Below, piece after piece: positions 1-8,239 of a stretch of 64,000 nt of DNA. Position numbers and translations under genes: made by a program. Below the pieces are notes generated by a model. It saw only the letters and a list, made by a program, of their open reading frames with translations, was not told the origin of the DNA and searched no databases. Position 1 is the stretch's first letter; each line of letters begins with the position of its first letter. The stretch comes from Pseudomonadales bacterium (GTDB lineage: Bacteria; Pseudomonadota; Gammaproteobacteria; Pseudomonadales; Pseudohongiellaceae): assembly GCA_024234365.1 (NCBI GenBank), contig JACKOK010000001.1:186001-250000 (forward strand), written 5' to 3'.

Positions 1-1
1 C

Positions 2-298
2 TTGAGTCAACGTGAACAGATTCTGGCGTTGTCAGCCAGTGAATACACCATTCAGTTGTTGGGGGCCTCCTCCCGCAGCAATGTGGAGGCCTTTGTACAG
101 CGCAATGGCAGCAGCCCGCTGTACTGGTTCGAGACCCGTAATCAGGGGCGTCCCTGGTATGTGGTGATACACGGTCATTACCCGAATCGTGCCGCGGCAC
201 AGGCGGCTGCCTCCGCGCTACAAGGGGAACTCTCCAGCCTGGAGCCCTGGATTCGCAGCCTCAATGCGGTGCAGGGAGACATCCGGGCTGCCGAATGA
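2..298 (+). CDS. SPOR-domain protein (DamX-like), 3' end only
   Basis: The reading frame is open from the left edge, so the true start lies outside the window and only the last ~98 residues are visible. They form a SPOR (peptidoglycan-binding) domain: a segment beginning YTIQLLGASS, a central RPWYVVIHGHY strand, and a helix rich in Ala (NRAAAQAAASALQGEL). SPOR domains bind denuded glycan strands at the division septum. In Pseudomonas and relatives a DamX-like SPOR protein lies between aroB and the gltBD/hemE region, and hemE follows here 151 bp downstream, which fits. The missing N-terminal part would hold the usual membrane anchor or AAA domain, so the subfamily cannot be fixed. The SPOR call is good; the DamX name is inferred from context. 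Confidence 0.75.
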   Translation: MSQREQILALSASEYTIQLLGASSRSNVEAFVQRNGSSPLYWFETRNQGRPWYVVIHGHYPNRAAAQAAASALQGELSSLEPWIRSLNAVQGDIRAAE

Positions 299-449
299 AA
301 GGCGTCCGGGTTTGTTCTGCCCGGAGCGTCTGTGTAGAATGCCCGCCTTTGATTTGCCATGCCCGGCAAGGCTCTGGGGCTTTCCTGACAATGGGTGATT
401 CCCCGCCTGCCGACAGATCCCACCTGAATCAACGCATGAGGAATTTGCA

Positions 450-1523
450 TTGACCACCTTGAAGAATGACCGTTTTTTGCGCGCCCTCACAGGGCAGCCT
501 GTGGACATGACACCGGTCTGGATGATGCGACAGGCCGGGCGCTATCTGCCCGAGTACCGGGCAACACGCAAGCAGGCCGGAGACTTCATGAGTCTGTGCA
601 AGTCTCCCGAACTCGCCTGCGAGGTGACCCTGCAACCTCTGCGTCGCTATGCCATGGATGCGGCCATTCTGTTTTCCGATATCCTGACCATTCCCGATGC
701 CATGGGCCAGGGGCTGTATTTCTCGGAAGGTGAGGGGCCTCGTTTCCGCAAGGTGGTACGCAGCGAACAGGATGTGGAGCAATTACCGGAGCTGGATACC
801 CCCCGTGACCTTGGCTATGTGCTCGATGCGGTGAGTACCATCCGGCGTGAATTGAATGGCTCGGTGCCGCTGATCGGTTTTTCCGGCAGCCCCTGGACAC
901 TGGCCACCTATATGATCGAGGGCAGTGGCAGCAAGGATTTTCGCCATGCCAAGGCCTTTATGTTCAATCAGCCGCAGGCCATGCATCTGCTGCTGGACAA
1001 GCTTGCCCGTGCGGTGACCAATTATCTGAATGCCCAGATCGCCGCGGGCGCGCAGGCCGTACAGATTTTCGATACCTGGGGCGGTGTGCTCTCGACCCAC
1101 GCCTACCGCGAGTTTTCGCTGGCCTATATGAAGAAGATTGTGGCCGGGCTGACGCGTGAATCCGAAGGGCGGCATGTTCCGGTGATTCTGTTCACCAAGA
1201 ACGGCGGTCTGTGGCTGGAAGATATTGCGGCCAGCGCTTGTGATTGTGTCGGGCTGGACTGGACGGTGGATATTGGTGCAGCGCGTGCACGCATTGGTGA
1301 ACAGGTGTCCCTGCAGGGCAATATGGACCCGAGCATTCTCTACGCGTCCCCCGCCAGCATCCGCGAGGAAGTGGGGCGCATTCTGCGTGATTTTGGCCCG
1401 GGTTCCGGCCATGTCTTCAACCTGGGGCACGGCATCACGCCGGATGTGGATCCGGATAATGTGGCTGTCTTCGTCGAGTCGGTGCATGAGCTCTCGCGCC
1501 AGTATCATCAGGGCCAGGCTTGA
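450..1523 (+). CDS. hemE: Uroporphyrinogen decarboxylase HemE
   Basis: This cytoplasmic haem-pathway enzyme decarboxylates the four acetate side chains of uroporphyrinogen III to give coproporphyrinogen III. The 357-residue length is normal for the family. The N-terminal signature PVWMMRQAGRYLPEYR (about residues 22-37) supplies the conserved Arg residues, and GFSGSPWTLATYMIEG (about 138-153) is a second family motif. The C-terminal NLGHGITPDVDPDNV is also typical. The start is TTG at 450, chosen because the next residues (TTLKNDRFLRAL) match HemE N-termini. folK follows after about 25 bp, so the two are probably cotranscribed. Confidence 0.96.
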   Translation: MTTLKNDRFLRALTGQPVDMTPVWMMRQAGRYLPEYRATRKQAGDFMSLCKSPELACEVTLQPLRRYAMDAAILFSDILTIPDAMGQGLYFSEGEGPRFRKVVRSEQDVEQLPELDTPRDLGYVLDAVSTIRRELNGSVPLIGFSGSPWTLATYMIEGSGSKDFRHAKAFMFNQPQAMHLLLDKLARAVTNYLNAQIAAGAQAVQIFDTWGGVLSTHAYREFSLAYMKKIVAGLTRESEGRHVPVILFTKNGGLWLEDIAASACDCVGLDWTVDIGAARARIGEQVSLQGNMDPSILYASPASIREEVGRILRDFGPGSGHVFNLGHGITPDVDPDNVAVFVESVHELSRQYHQGQA

Positions 1524-1548
1524 GGATTGCCCCGCGCTGGCGGGGAAG

Positions 1549-2061
1549 GTGCTGGCCTTCGTCGGTCTGGGAGCCAATCTGGATTCCCGGGCAGGTTCCC
1601 CGGAGGCTACGCTGCAACGGGCCATGGCATCTCTGGCAGCGTTGAGTGAACTGCCTGTGCTGGTGTCGTCGATCTGGGAGACGACACCGCTGGATTGCCC
1701 CCCGGACTCTCCTCGTTTCTTCAATGCCGTGGCGGCACTGGTGCCGGGAGAGCGCTCCCCGGAGGCGCTGTTGCAGTCATTGCAGCAGATCGAGAACTCG
1801 CTGGGGCGTGTCCGTTCCGGGGTTCGCAATGCTCCCCGTACGCTGGACCTGGACTTGCTGAGCTATGGTGAGCTGATACAGAACACGCCGGTGTTGACCC
1901 TTCCCCATCCTCGAATGCACGAAAGGCAGTTTGTGCTGTCTCCCCTGCTGGAGATCGCCCCCGACTTTGTTGTTCCCGGAAAGGGCACGGCGCGGCAGTG
2001 GCAGGAAAAAACCGGCTTCCAGGGCGCGATTTCCCCGATAAATTCCGGGTTCTCTCTGTAA
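1549..2061 (+). CDS. folK: 6-hydroxymethyl-7,8-dihydropterin pyrophosphokinase (HPPK)
   Basis: This folate-pathway enzyme transfers pyrophosphate from ATP to 6-hydroxymethyl-dihydropterin, making the substrate of FolP (encoded at 15958). The protein opens with the family motif AFVGLGANLDSR and carries the HPPK signature NAPRTLDLDLL at about residues 85-95. About 170 residues is the normal length. The reading frame extends far upstream inside hemE, but that part is an overlap artefact. GTG at 1549 puts the conserved first strand at the N-terminus; CTG at 1537 is the only nearby alternative and neither has a clear ribosome binding site. Linkage to hemE rather than to pcnB is uncommon. Confidence 0.9.
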   Translation: MLAFVGLGANLDSRAGSPEATLQRAMASLAALSELPVLVSSIWETTPLDCPPDSPRFFNAVAALVPGERSPEALLQSLQQIENSLGRVRSGVRNAPRTLDLDLLSYGELIQNTPVLTLPHPRMHERQFVLSPLLEIAPDFVVPGKGTARQWQEKTGFQGAISPINSGFSL

Positions 2062-2078
2062 GTTTCCGATTCCCTGTG

Positions 2079-2084
2079 TATACT
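2079..2084 (+). promoter_or_regulatory. Possible -10 box upstream of the 2172 gene
   Basis: TATACT lies in the 110-bp gap between folK and the receptor-like gene. It matches the sigma-70 -10 consensus at five of six positions, but no good -35 box sits 16-18 bp upstream. It is recorded only as a weak candidate. Confidence 0.25.
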
Positions 2085-2171
2085 AGGCCTTCCTGACATG
2101 CGCCAAAAGAGTGCGGTTTTCACTGATAGAAAATCAAAAGCGCAGGAACTTAACGATCAAGGGGCAGAGCA

Positions 2172-3065
2172 GTGACACATTCACGACACAGGGGCGGTGT
2201 GATCGCGGCGGCATTGTGCTGCGCCGTGCAGTCGCTGTCTGTGTCGGCCCAGTCGCTTCCGGCAATTGATTCCGGCAAGCTTTCCCTGTTCAACCGGTAT
2301 TTTGACAGTTTCAGAATCGCCGAAACCCCCTATCCGGCTCCCTTCGCAGCAGAGGGGCAGAACAACGCCAATGTCAGCATGTTGTTCTCCCCTGCCAAGG
2401 GGCTGGATCTGCGTGCCGATGCCTGGCGCGTGGAGCTGGACAAACCTTTTGTCAGTGCAAACGCCACGCCGGATGCCGCATCGCCAGCGGCGGCAGGCGG
2501 TCTTTATATCGATGATTCCAATCTGTATGCCAGCCTGCTGGAATCCCCCTCTGTCAAGAATACGGTCAGTCCCGGTGAGCTGGCGAAAGGCATTGACCTG
2601 AGCGCTTCCTATGTCTGGGAGTCTCCGCGTTTCGGTCAGTTCATTGTCAGCACCAAGGCTACTTACCTCTATGATACGGCCAGGGCCAGCAATCTGCTCG
2701 ACAGCGCCTTGCCGCCGGTATCGGATAGCACACTGTTGCCCAAGGGGACGGAGCTGCAGAGCAGCCTGATGCTGACCTGGCAGATCGGCAAACACTCGGC
2801 CAGTGCGGTAACCCACTACTTTGATTCCTTTGAAGACCTGAGCAAGCTCAACCTTGAGCAGCTTAATGAGCTGGTCGGCAATATGACCACCCTGGATCTG
2901 CAGTACGGCTATAACCTCAAGACTGGCCGGCAGGGGCAGGCGGTGTTTTCCGTCGGGGTACGCAACCTGTTTGATGCCCGCCCTGATCAGCTGCCCCAGG
3001 CCCCGGCAAGCGCCGTTGAGCAGCAGGGGCGTGTGGCTTACGGCTCCATCAAGTATCAGTTCTGA
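2172..3065 (+). CDS. Small outer-membrane beta-barrel resembling the C-terminal part of a TonB-dependent receptor
   Basis: The 297-residue product starts with a signal peptide (hydrophobic stretch to about residue 28, cleavage near SVSAQS). The mature part consists of alternating amphipathic strands and ends in the pattern typical of receptor barrels: GVRNLFDARPDQLPQAP followed by GRVAYGSIKYQF, with the terminal Phe recognised by the BAM complex. No plug domain and no TonB box are visible, and full receptors are two to three times longer. It is therefore either a stand-alone barrel or the surviving C-terminal part of a receptor that kept a signal peptide. GTG at 2172 is the apparent start. 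Its 3' end overlaps comF on the other strand by 17 bp. Confidence 0.65.
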   Translation: MTHSRHRGGVIAAALCCAVQSLSVSAQSLPAIDSGKLSLFNRYFDSFRIAETPYPAPFAAEGQNNANVSMLFSPAKGLDLRADAWRVELDKPFVSANATPDAASPAAAGGLYIDDSNLYASLLESPSVKNTVSPGELAKGIDLSASYVWESPRFGQFIVSTKATYLYDTARASNLLDSALPPVSDSTLLPKGTELQSSLMLTWQIGKHSASAVTHYFDSFEDLSKLNLEQLNELVGNMTTLDLQYGYNLKTGRQGQAVFSVGVRNLFDARPDQLPQAPASAVEQQGRVAYGSIKYQF

Positions 3066-3753
3066 TTCTGCCAGCCTCTACTCTCGCAAGGCAGGCCACT
3101 TCCACTCGCAGTATGCCCTTCTGTTTCAGCAAGGCGGCGATTTCATTAACGGTTGTCATGGTCGTCACGACATCATCCACCAGCACCACATATTGCCAGC
3201 GCACCGGTGGATCCTTGATCTGAAACGCCCCGCGCAGATTCTTTGCCCGCTCTGTTGCGTCCAGTCCTTTCTGGGCGGGCGTATTCCGCATTCTCAGGCA
3301 TAGCCCCGGCTCTACATGAAGTCTGAGGGAGGATGCCAGGCGGCGTGCCAGCTCCAGGCTTTGATTGAAGCCGCGTGTGCGCAGGCGTGCGGGGTGCAGG
3401 GGAACGGGAATGAGGGCATCGGGCCTGTGAATCTTCCAATGGGGTAGCAGTTGTGTGCCAAGCAGGCTGGCGAGTGCGGCGCCACTGCTGAAAAGCCCCT
3501 GGAACTTGAAGCGGGAGATCAGCTCCGGCAGCGGGAAGACATAGGGACACAAGGCATGACAGCGATCAAAGGCAGGTGCTTTGATCTGACAGGAGCCGCA
3601 CATACTGCCAGGCGGCAGTGAGGGTGGCAGGGGGATGGCGCAGCGAGGGCAGGGCTGATGTATGCGTGGCAGCCCGTCACGACAGGCGGTGCACAGAGCA
3701 ATGTCTGTGGCGCAGGGGCTGGCGCACAAGAGGCAATATCCGCAGTCATTCAT
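3049..3753 (-). CDS. comF: ComF-family phosphoribosyltransferase-like protein
   Basis: ComF proteins are needed for DNA uptake in competent bacteria and share the type I phosphoribosyltransferase fold. The 234-residue product has an N-terminal zinc-finger-like region with several Cys pairs (CGYCLLC, CTAC, CPRC, CGSC within the first ~55 residues), a central IPVPLHPARLRTRGFNQS motif and the PRPP-binding loop VVLVDDVVTTMTT near residue 190. These three elements in this order are diagnostic. The gene runs towards the receptor-like gene at 2172 and overlaps its 3' end. In Pseudomonas comF lies beside bioB; bioB is not here. The biochemical reaction of ComF is not settled. Confidence 0.9.
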   Translation of the reverse strand: MNDCGYCLLCASPCATDIALCTACRDGLPRIHQPCPRCAIPLPPSLPPGSMCGSCQIKAPAFDRCHALCPYVFPLPELISRFKFQGLFSSGAALASLLGTQLLPHWKIHRPDALIPVPLHPARLRTRGFNQSLELARRLASSLRLHVEPGLCLRMRNTPAQKGLDATERAKNLRGAFQIKDPPVRWQYVVLVDDVVTTMTTVNEIAALLKQKGILRVEVACLARVEAGRIRTDT

Positions 3754-3871
3754 GTCGACAGTTTCCGGGCTTTGGCAGACTTCAGTGTAGTGCAGGCAAT
3801 TGACCCATGAGCGGGGACTTCAGTAACGTAGACCTGACGTGACTGAGCACACCCAGCGAACAGGAGGAGTT

Positions 3872-5650
3872 ATGAGCAGCTATCGGGCACCGATGAAAGA
3901 CATGCGCTTTGTGCTGCATGAGGTTCAGGAGGCAGCCTCGCTGCTGCGCTCGATGCCGGGCACTGAAGAGTTGAGTGAAGATCTGATGGATGCCGTTCTG
4001 GAAGGGGCTGCACAGGTTTGCGAAGACTTACTGTTGCCGCTTAACCGGACGGGAGACGAAGAGGGGTGTCATTTCGAGGCGGGGCGGGTGCGGACGCCGG
4101 CAGGTTTTCGTGAAGCTTATGCCGCTTATGCCGAAGGAGGCTGGATCGGGCTGAGCGGCGATGTTGCCTATGGCGGTCAGGGCATGCCCAAGGTGCTTGC
4201 GGTACTGGTGGAAGAAATGATGATGGCCGCCAATACCTCGTTCGCCCTCTATCCCGCTCTCAGCGCGGGAGCCTGTCTTGCCCTGGCGCATCATGGCAGT
4301 GAGGCACTCAAGCAGGCTTTTCTGCCGCGTTTGTACAGCGGCGAGTGGTCCGGGACCATGTGTCTGACGGAGCCCCATGCGGGCACTGATCTTGGCATGC
4401 TGAAGACGCGGGCCGAGCCCGATGGCGAGGCCTATCGGGTGAGCGGCAGCAAAATTTTCATCACGGGCGGCGAGCATGATCTTTGTGAAAATATTGTTCA
4501 TCTGGTGCTTGCGCGCCTGCCCGATGCGCCGCCTGGCCCCAAAGGAATTTCGCTGTTTCTGGTGCCGAGGATGCTGCCGGACAGCGCGGAGCTGAACGGA
4601 GTCTCCTGCGGGGCGATCGAGCACAAAATGGGCATTCGGGCGTCCGCAACCTGCGTGATGAATTTTGACAATGCCAGAGGGTATCTGGTGGGAGAGCCCA
4701 ACAAAGGCTTGAGTCATATGTTCACCATGATGAATTACGAACGCCTCTCTATCGGCCTGCAGGGCCTGGGGCTTGCGGATCACTCCTATCAGATCGCTGC
4801 CGCCTATGCCCGTGAGCGGCGTCAGGGGCGGGCCGGCAATGGCGCCTTGCATCCCGAGGAGGTGGCTGATCCCATCATCGTGCATCCGGATGTCCGCCGC
4901 ATGCTGCTTACGGTACGGGCAGATGTGGAGGCGGGCCGGGCACTTGCCGTGTATGTGGCCGCGCAGCTCGATCGGGCTCATTTGCATGAGCAGGCAGAGG
5001 TGCGGGAGCGCGCAGCCAGGCTGGTGTCCTTTCTTACTCCCGTTGCCAAGGCCGCTTTTTCCGACCGTGGTTTCGAGGCCTGCGTATTGGCGCAGCAGGT
5101 GTTGGGCGGGCACGGTTATGTGCGGGAGTGGGGGCTCGAACAGCATGTGCGCGATGCCAGGATTGCACAGATCTATGAAGGAACGAACGGCATTCAGGCG
5201 CTGGACCTGGCGGGACGCAAGCTCGTGCGCGACAGGGACGGGCTGCTGGAAACGCTGATCGAGGAAATCGAAGCCTTCCTGCCCGCCTGGCGGGATAAAG
5301 AGTCGGCGCACTGGCTGGAGGCTTCCTTGCGCTCCGTGCTTGGCACTGTTCAGGAGGCCAGTCAGTGGCTGCGCGAACGGGGGGCGGAGGATGCAGATGA
5401 AATCGGCGCGGCATCCGTGCCCTATCTGCGCCTGGTAACGCTGCTGTTGTATACCTTTATGTGGGCGCGCATGGTGTCGGCCGCAGAGCGCGCCCTGGCC
5501 GCTGGAGCCCCGGATGCGGCTTTTTATGAGGCCAAACTCAAGACGGCGCGATTCTTCGTGGAGCGGGTGTTGCCGGGAGGAGCGGCGCTGCTGGTCGAGA
5601 TCAGGGCCGGAGCGGCCTCGGTGATGGCAATGGATGCGGATCAGTTCTGA
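3872..5650 (+). CDS. Acyl-CoA dehydrogenase, long ~600-residue bacterial form
   Basis: This FAD enzyme catalyses alpha,beta-dehydrogenation of an acyl-CoA, the first step of beta-oxidation. The start is ATG at 3872, preceded by a strong AGGAGGAG ribosome site; an in-frame GTG at 3839 lies upstream but lacks one. The 592-residue product begins MSSYRAPMKDMRFVL, as in the 590-600-residue bacterial subgroup that carries an extra C-terminal helical domain. Family motifs include MCLTEPHAGTDLG (flavin and substrate binding), SGSKIFITGGEHD and AQIYEGTNGIQALDL, whose Glu near residue 436 is the expected catalytic base. Chain-length preference cannot be read from the sequence. The gene stands alone, and its 3' end lies 16 bp from the convergent DUF3379 gene. 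Confidence 0.92.
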   Translation: MSSYRAPMKDMRFVLHEVQEAASLLRSMPGTEELSEDLMDAVLEGAAQVCEDLLLPLNRTGDEEGCHFEAGRVRTPAGFREAYAAYAEGGWIGLSGDVAYGGQGMPKVLAVLVEEMMMAANTSFALYPALSAGACLALAHHGSEALKQAFLPRLYSGEWSGTMCLTEPHAGTDLGMLKTRAEPDGEAYRVSGSKIFITGGEHDLCENIVHLVLARLPDAPPGPKGISLFLVPRMLPDSAELNGVSCGAIEHKMGIRASATCVMNFDNARGYLVGEPNKGLSHMFTMMNYERLSIGLQGLGLADHSYQIAAAYARERRQGRAGNGALHPEEVADPIIVHPDVRRMLLTVRADVEAGRALAVYVAAQLDRAHLHEQAEVRERAARLVSFLTPVAKAAFSDRGFEACVLAQQVLGGHGYVREWGLEQHVRDARIAQIYEGTNGIQALDLAGRKLVRDRDGLLETLIEEIEAFLPAWRDKESAHWLEASLRSVLGTVQEASQWLRERGAEDADEIGAASVPYLRLVTLLLYTFMWARMVSAAERALAAGAPDAAFYEAKLKTARFFVERVLPGGAALLVEIRAGAASVMAMDADQF

Positions 5651-5666
5651 TCCGCATCCTGCCGTG

Positions 5667-6401
5667 TCAGAGGGACCACTCGAAAGCGGTTTCGATCATG
5701 TCTTCGTAGACGTTCAGGGGTTCGTCCTTTTCTCCGACAATGATCAGATTGCCCTCTCCAAAGGGGATGATCTTGCCTGCAAAGCGCGAATCGGTGACAT
5801 CGAACCTGGTGGATACCGGTGAATTGTGCACCACGATGACGGACACGGCGCCCTTGCTGCCATTGAGCACAATATGGGCACCCTTGCTGTTCTGGGCGAT
5901 ATTGCAGCCATTGGCAAACTTGAAGTGCATTTTCTTGATCTGCTCATCATCGCGCAGATGGCCACCGGCCTCTTCCAGAACTGAATTGATCTGCGTCAGA
6001 CTGATATCGGCAAGGCCCGGGTTGTAGCGGGATATTTCGCGGTGGACATGGCCAAGCACATCGTCGTGAAATTTCAGGTCTGCCGCGCTCGGCCGTGCCG
6101 TGATCAAGCCTGGGGACAGCACCAGGCCGATGGCAAGGACCAGGCTGGCCGCTACCGCGAGATAGCGGCGCATACCCGGTTTTCTTGTCTCGTGAGCGGG
6201 AGCGGCCCTGGCTTTCAGGCGGGTGGCAAGATCCGCAGGGACGGGAATCGAACGGGCCGCTTTGCCAACCCGCGCATCGAGAGCCTGAAGTTGGGACAGG
6301 ACGCGGGAGCGTTCCGGGTTCGCTGCCGCAGCAGCCAGAAACTCGGGGTCCTGATCCTGCGGATTGGCGAAAGCGCGTTTTCTAAATTCTAAATCATCCA
6401 T
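5667..6401 (-). CDS. DUF3379 membrane protein, likely partner of the adjacent ECF sigma factor
   Basis: The product has an acidic cytoplasmic N-terminus (MDDLEFRKRAFANPQ), a proline-rich linker, one transmembrane helix (RYLAVAASLVLAIGLVL, about residues 100-118) and a periplasmic domain of about 110 residues. This is the layout of DUF3379 proteins, which are routinely encoded directly downstream of an ECF sigma gene, as here (72 bp gap). That arrangement suggests an anti-sigma factor, although no classical zinc-binding ZAS motif is visible. ATG at 6401 gives the family-typical start MDDLEF; an in-frame GTG at 6431 would add ten residues. The protein function is inferred from synteny. Confidence 0.8.
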   Translation of the reverse strand: MDDLEFRKRAFANPQDQDPEFLAAAAANPERSRVLSQLQALDARVGKAARSIPVPADLATRLKARAAPAHETRKPGMRRYLAVAASLVLAIGLVLSPGLITARPSAADLKFHDDVLGHVHREISRYNPGLADISLTQINSVLEEAGGHLRDDEQIKKMHFKFANGCNIAQNSKGAHIVLNGSKGAVSVIVVHNSPVSTRFDVTDSRFAGKIIPFGEGNLIIVGEKDEPLNVYEDMIETAFEWSL

Positions 6402-6473
6402 TTCTGTTGGACTCTTTAAGGGGTTAGACACCCCGTAACGTGGATATTAAACAGGCCCGGAACGGAGCGGACC

Positions 6474-7025
6474 CTACTCATCGAGTGGTTCGTCGGGATC
6501 TTCATCCGGATTGCCATCGGGGAAGAACACATGCTTGAGCTTCCCGCGCGCCCGAAACAGGCGTGTCATCACGGTATTGTTGTTCAGATCCAGTATCTCG
6601 GCGATTTCCTTGCCGCTGAACCCCCCAATGACCTGCAGCAGAAGGGGTTCACGATAGTCCTTTTCCAGCGATGCAATCGCATCGTGCAACAGTTTGCGGT
6701 CCATGCGCTGGTCGGGCTCATTGTCGATCGAGTCCATCAGTGACTGATCTTCGATGTCGACCAGATCCGGTCGGTAGCGTTCATACAGCCGTGCATTTTC
6801 CCGCCGCAGAATGGTGAACAGCCAGGCTTTGGCAGCCTTGTCGTTCTGCAGGCTGTCGAGAGACCGCCAGGCACGCAAAAAAGTTTCCTGCACCAGATCT
6901 TCAGCCAGAGCGCCGTTTTTGCACAGCCAATAGGCGTAGCGATATACGTCCTGGTATAACGCATCGACAAGCGACTCGTATCGCTGCTGCTTCTGTCTAT
7001 CGTCCAAGACCGGTGTATCGCTCAT
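6474..7025 (-). CDS. ECF-type RNA polymerase sigma factor
   Basis: This 183-residue alternative sigma factor has region 2 (LYQDVYRYAYWLCKNGALAEDLVQETFLRAW, about residues 23-53), which contacts core polymerase and the -10 element, and region 4 (REPLLLQVIGGFSGKEIAEILDLNNNTVMTRLFRARGKL, about 125-163), the -35-binding helix-turn-helix. The acidic tail PDGNPDEDPDEPLDE is unusual but harmless. It is followed in the same direction by the DUF3379 gene, probably its regulator. The regulon is unknown; ECF operons are often self-activated. Confidence 0.93.
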   Translation of the reverse strand: MSDTPVLDDRQKQQRYESLVDALYQDVYRYAYWLCKNGALAEDLVQETFLRAWRSLDSLQNDKAAKAWLFTILRRENARLYERYRPDLVDIEDQSLMDSIDNEPDQRMDRKLLHDAIASLEKDYREPLLLQVIGGFSGKEIAEILDLNNNTVMTRLFRARGKLKHVFFPDGNPDEDPDEPLDE

Positions 7026-7221
7026 TTCTTTTCGGGGAACCAGATAACACTGCTGGTGGGTTTTTGCGGTAAATCAAGCGCAAGGCTGCCCTGGCAGGGG
7101 CGTTCGAGTGGGGAGTTTGCCGAATATCGCCATGGGCAGCAAGTGATTTGCAATCTGCCGGCCGTGGCGGCGCTTCCCGGTGGTCGCTGTGGCGGGCGTG
7201 GTCAGCGTGGGTCCGGAAGGC

Positions 7222-7227
7222 TATAAT
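7222..7227 (+). promoter_or_regulatory. Probable -10 box of the dapB promoter
   Basis: A perfect TATAAT lies 29 bp before the dapB start codon. No convincing -35 box is present 17 bp upstream, so the promoter may be weak or activator-dependent. The rest of the 231-bp gap between the sigma-factor gene and dapB shows nothing else I recognise. Confidence 0.45.
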
Positions 7228-7256
7228 CCCGCCTCCCCGGAACAGTGAGAGACAAG

Positions 7257-8060
7257 ATGATTAATGTGGCGATAGCCGGCGCGGCCGGACGTATGGGCAG
7301 AACTCTTATCGAGGCGGTCAGCCTGAGTGAGGCGCCGATGCAGGTGAGTGTTGGGACCGTGCTGGAGGAGGATCCAGCGCTGGGGCAGGACCTCGGGCTG
7401 CTGGCCGGGATTGCGGCTATCGGGGTTGGCGCGGTGGCGGATCTGGAGGCGCAGGCCTCCCGGTTTGATGTGCTGATTGATTTTACCTCCTGTGCGTCCA
7501 CTCTGGCACATCTGGAATTGTGCCGCCGTCATGGCAAGGCCATGGTGATTGGCACGACGGGTTTCAGTGAAGAAGAGAAACAGCGCATTCGGGAGCTGGC
7601 ACAATTTGTCCCCGTGGTGTTTGCCCCCAATATGAGTGTCGGGGTCAATCTTTGCCTGAAACTGCTGGATATGGCGGCGCGCGTGATCGGTGACGAGATG
7701 GATATCGAAATCGTCGAAGCACATCACCGTTTCAAGAAGGACGCTCCCTCCGGCACGGCGCTGCGCATGGGGGAAGTCATTGCGGACGCGCTGGGGCGCG
7801 ACCTGAAAGAAGTGGCTGTTTATGGCCGTGAAGGTATCACCGGCGAGCGAGATGGCAAGACCATTGGTTTTGCGACCATTCGGGCGGGGGATATTGTTGG
7901 CGATCACACCGTGATTTTCGCGGGCCCGGGCGAGCGCGTGGAGATTACCCACAAGGCCAGCAGTCGCATGACCTTTGCCAAAGGGGCCGTGCGAGCGGCG
8001 GCCTGGTTGCATGGCAAACCTGCGGGTTTGTACTCGATTGACGATGTGTTGTTCGCCTGA
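7257..8060 (+). CDS. dapB: 4-hydroxy-tetrahydrodipicolinate reductase DapB
   Basis: DapB reduces 4-hydroxy-tetrahydrodipicolinate to tetrahydrodipicolinate with NAD(P)H in the lysine and diaminopimelate pathway. The 267-residue product starts with the nucleotide-binding motif VAIAGAAGRMGRTL and carries the active-site signature EAHHRFKKDAPSGTAL (about residues 157-172). The final ASSRMTFAKGAVRAA block is also typical. ATG at 7257 fits the family N-terminus; an in-frame GTG at 7245 would add four residues. dapB precedes carA, as in many gammaproteobacteria. Confidence 0.97.
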   Translation: MINVAIAGAAGRMGRTLIEAVSLSEAPMQVSVGTVLEEDPALGQDLGLLAGIAAIGVGAVADLEAQASRFDVLIDFTSCASTLAHLELCRRHGKAMVIGTTGFSEEEKQRIRELAQFVPVVFAPNMSVGVNLCLKLLDMAARVIGDEMDIEIVEAHHRFKKDAPSGTALRMGEVIADALGRDLKEVAVYGREGITGERDGKTIGFATIRAGDIVGDHTVIFAGPGERVEITHKASSRMTFAKGAVRAAAWLHGKPAGLYSIDDVLFA

Positions 8061-8094
8061 CAGAATTTTCCTGCCAAAGCGGCGTCGTCTTGCG

Positions 8095-8124
8095 TAGACA
8101 CCCGAGGGCCAATTCCGTTACAAT
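8095..8124 (+). promoter_or_regulatory. Sigma-70 promoter of the car operon
   Basis: TAGACA (8095-8100) and TACAAT (8119-8124) each match consensus at five of six positions and are 18 bp apart. The predicted start site near 8131 lies only about five bases before the leader ORF at 8136, so that ORF would be translated from a nearly leaderless end. Confidence 0.6.
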
Positions 8125-8135
8125 GCGGCCTCAGT

Positions 8136-8180
8136 ATGTTTACATCTGAGCACATCACGAATTCTACAAAAGCGGAATGA
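8136..8180 (+). CDS. Candidate 14-residue leader peptide of the car operon
   Basis: An ATG-initiated frame encodes MFTSEHITNSTKAE and stops with TGA at 8178-8180, inside the 5' arm of the terminator hairpin. This placement is what translation-coupled attenuation needs: a ribosome reaching the stop codon would cover the 5' arm and block the terminator. There is no arginine or pyrimidine-codon run and no ribosome site. A short ORF of this length could occur by chance; its position is the main argument. Confidence 0.4.
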   Translation: MFTSEHITNSTKAE

Positions 8181-8220
8181 AGCCCACGTTTCATTCCGCT
8201 TTTTTTCGCCTGTGATGTGC
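8150..8220 (+). repeat. Outer 9-bp inverted repeat enclosing the carA attenuator
   Basis: GCACATCAC (8150-8158) and GTGATGTGC (8212-8220) are perfect inverted repeats flanking the terminator hairpin. The left arm lies within the leader ORF. In RNA the outer stem could form only after the terminator has been passed, and it would end nine bases before the GGGAG ribosome site of carA. Confidence 0.6.
8168..8206 (+). terminator. Intrinsic terminator (attenuator) in the carA leader
   Basis: GCGGAATGAA (8172-8181) pairs perfectly with TTCATTCCGC (8190-8199), extended by A-T pairs at the base, around an 8-nt loop. Seven T residues follow (8200-8206). It lies between the promoter and carA, about 34 bp before the start codon, so it must be read through for the operon to be expressed. 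Confidence 0.85.
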
Positions 8221-8239
8221 GCATTATCGGGAGACGGCA

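Noticed and set aside
1225..1548. N-terminal extension of FolK overlapping hemE
   Set aside because: The extension is in a different frame of hemE, rich in Arg/Trp/Ser, and precedes the conserved first strand of HPPK.
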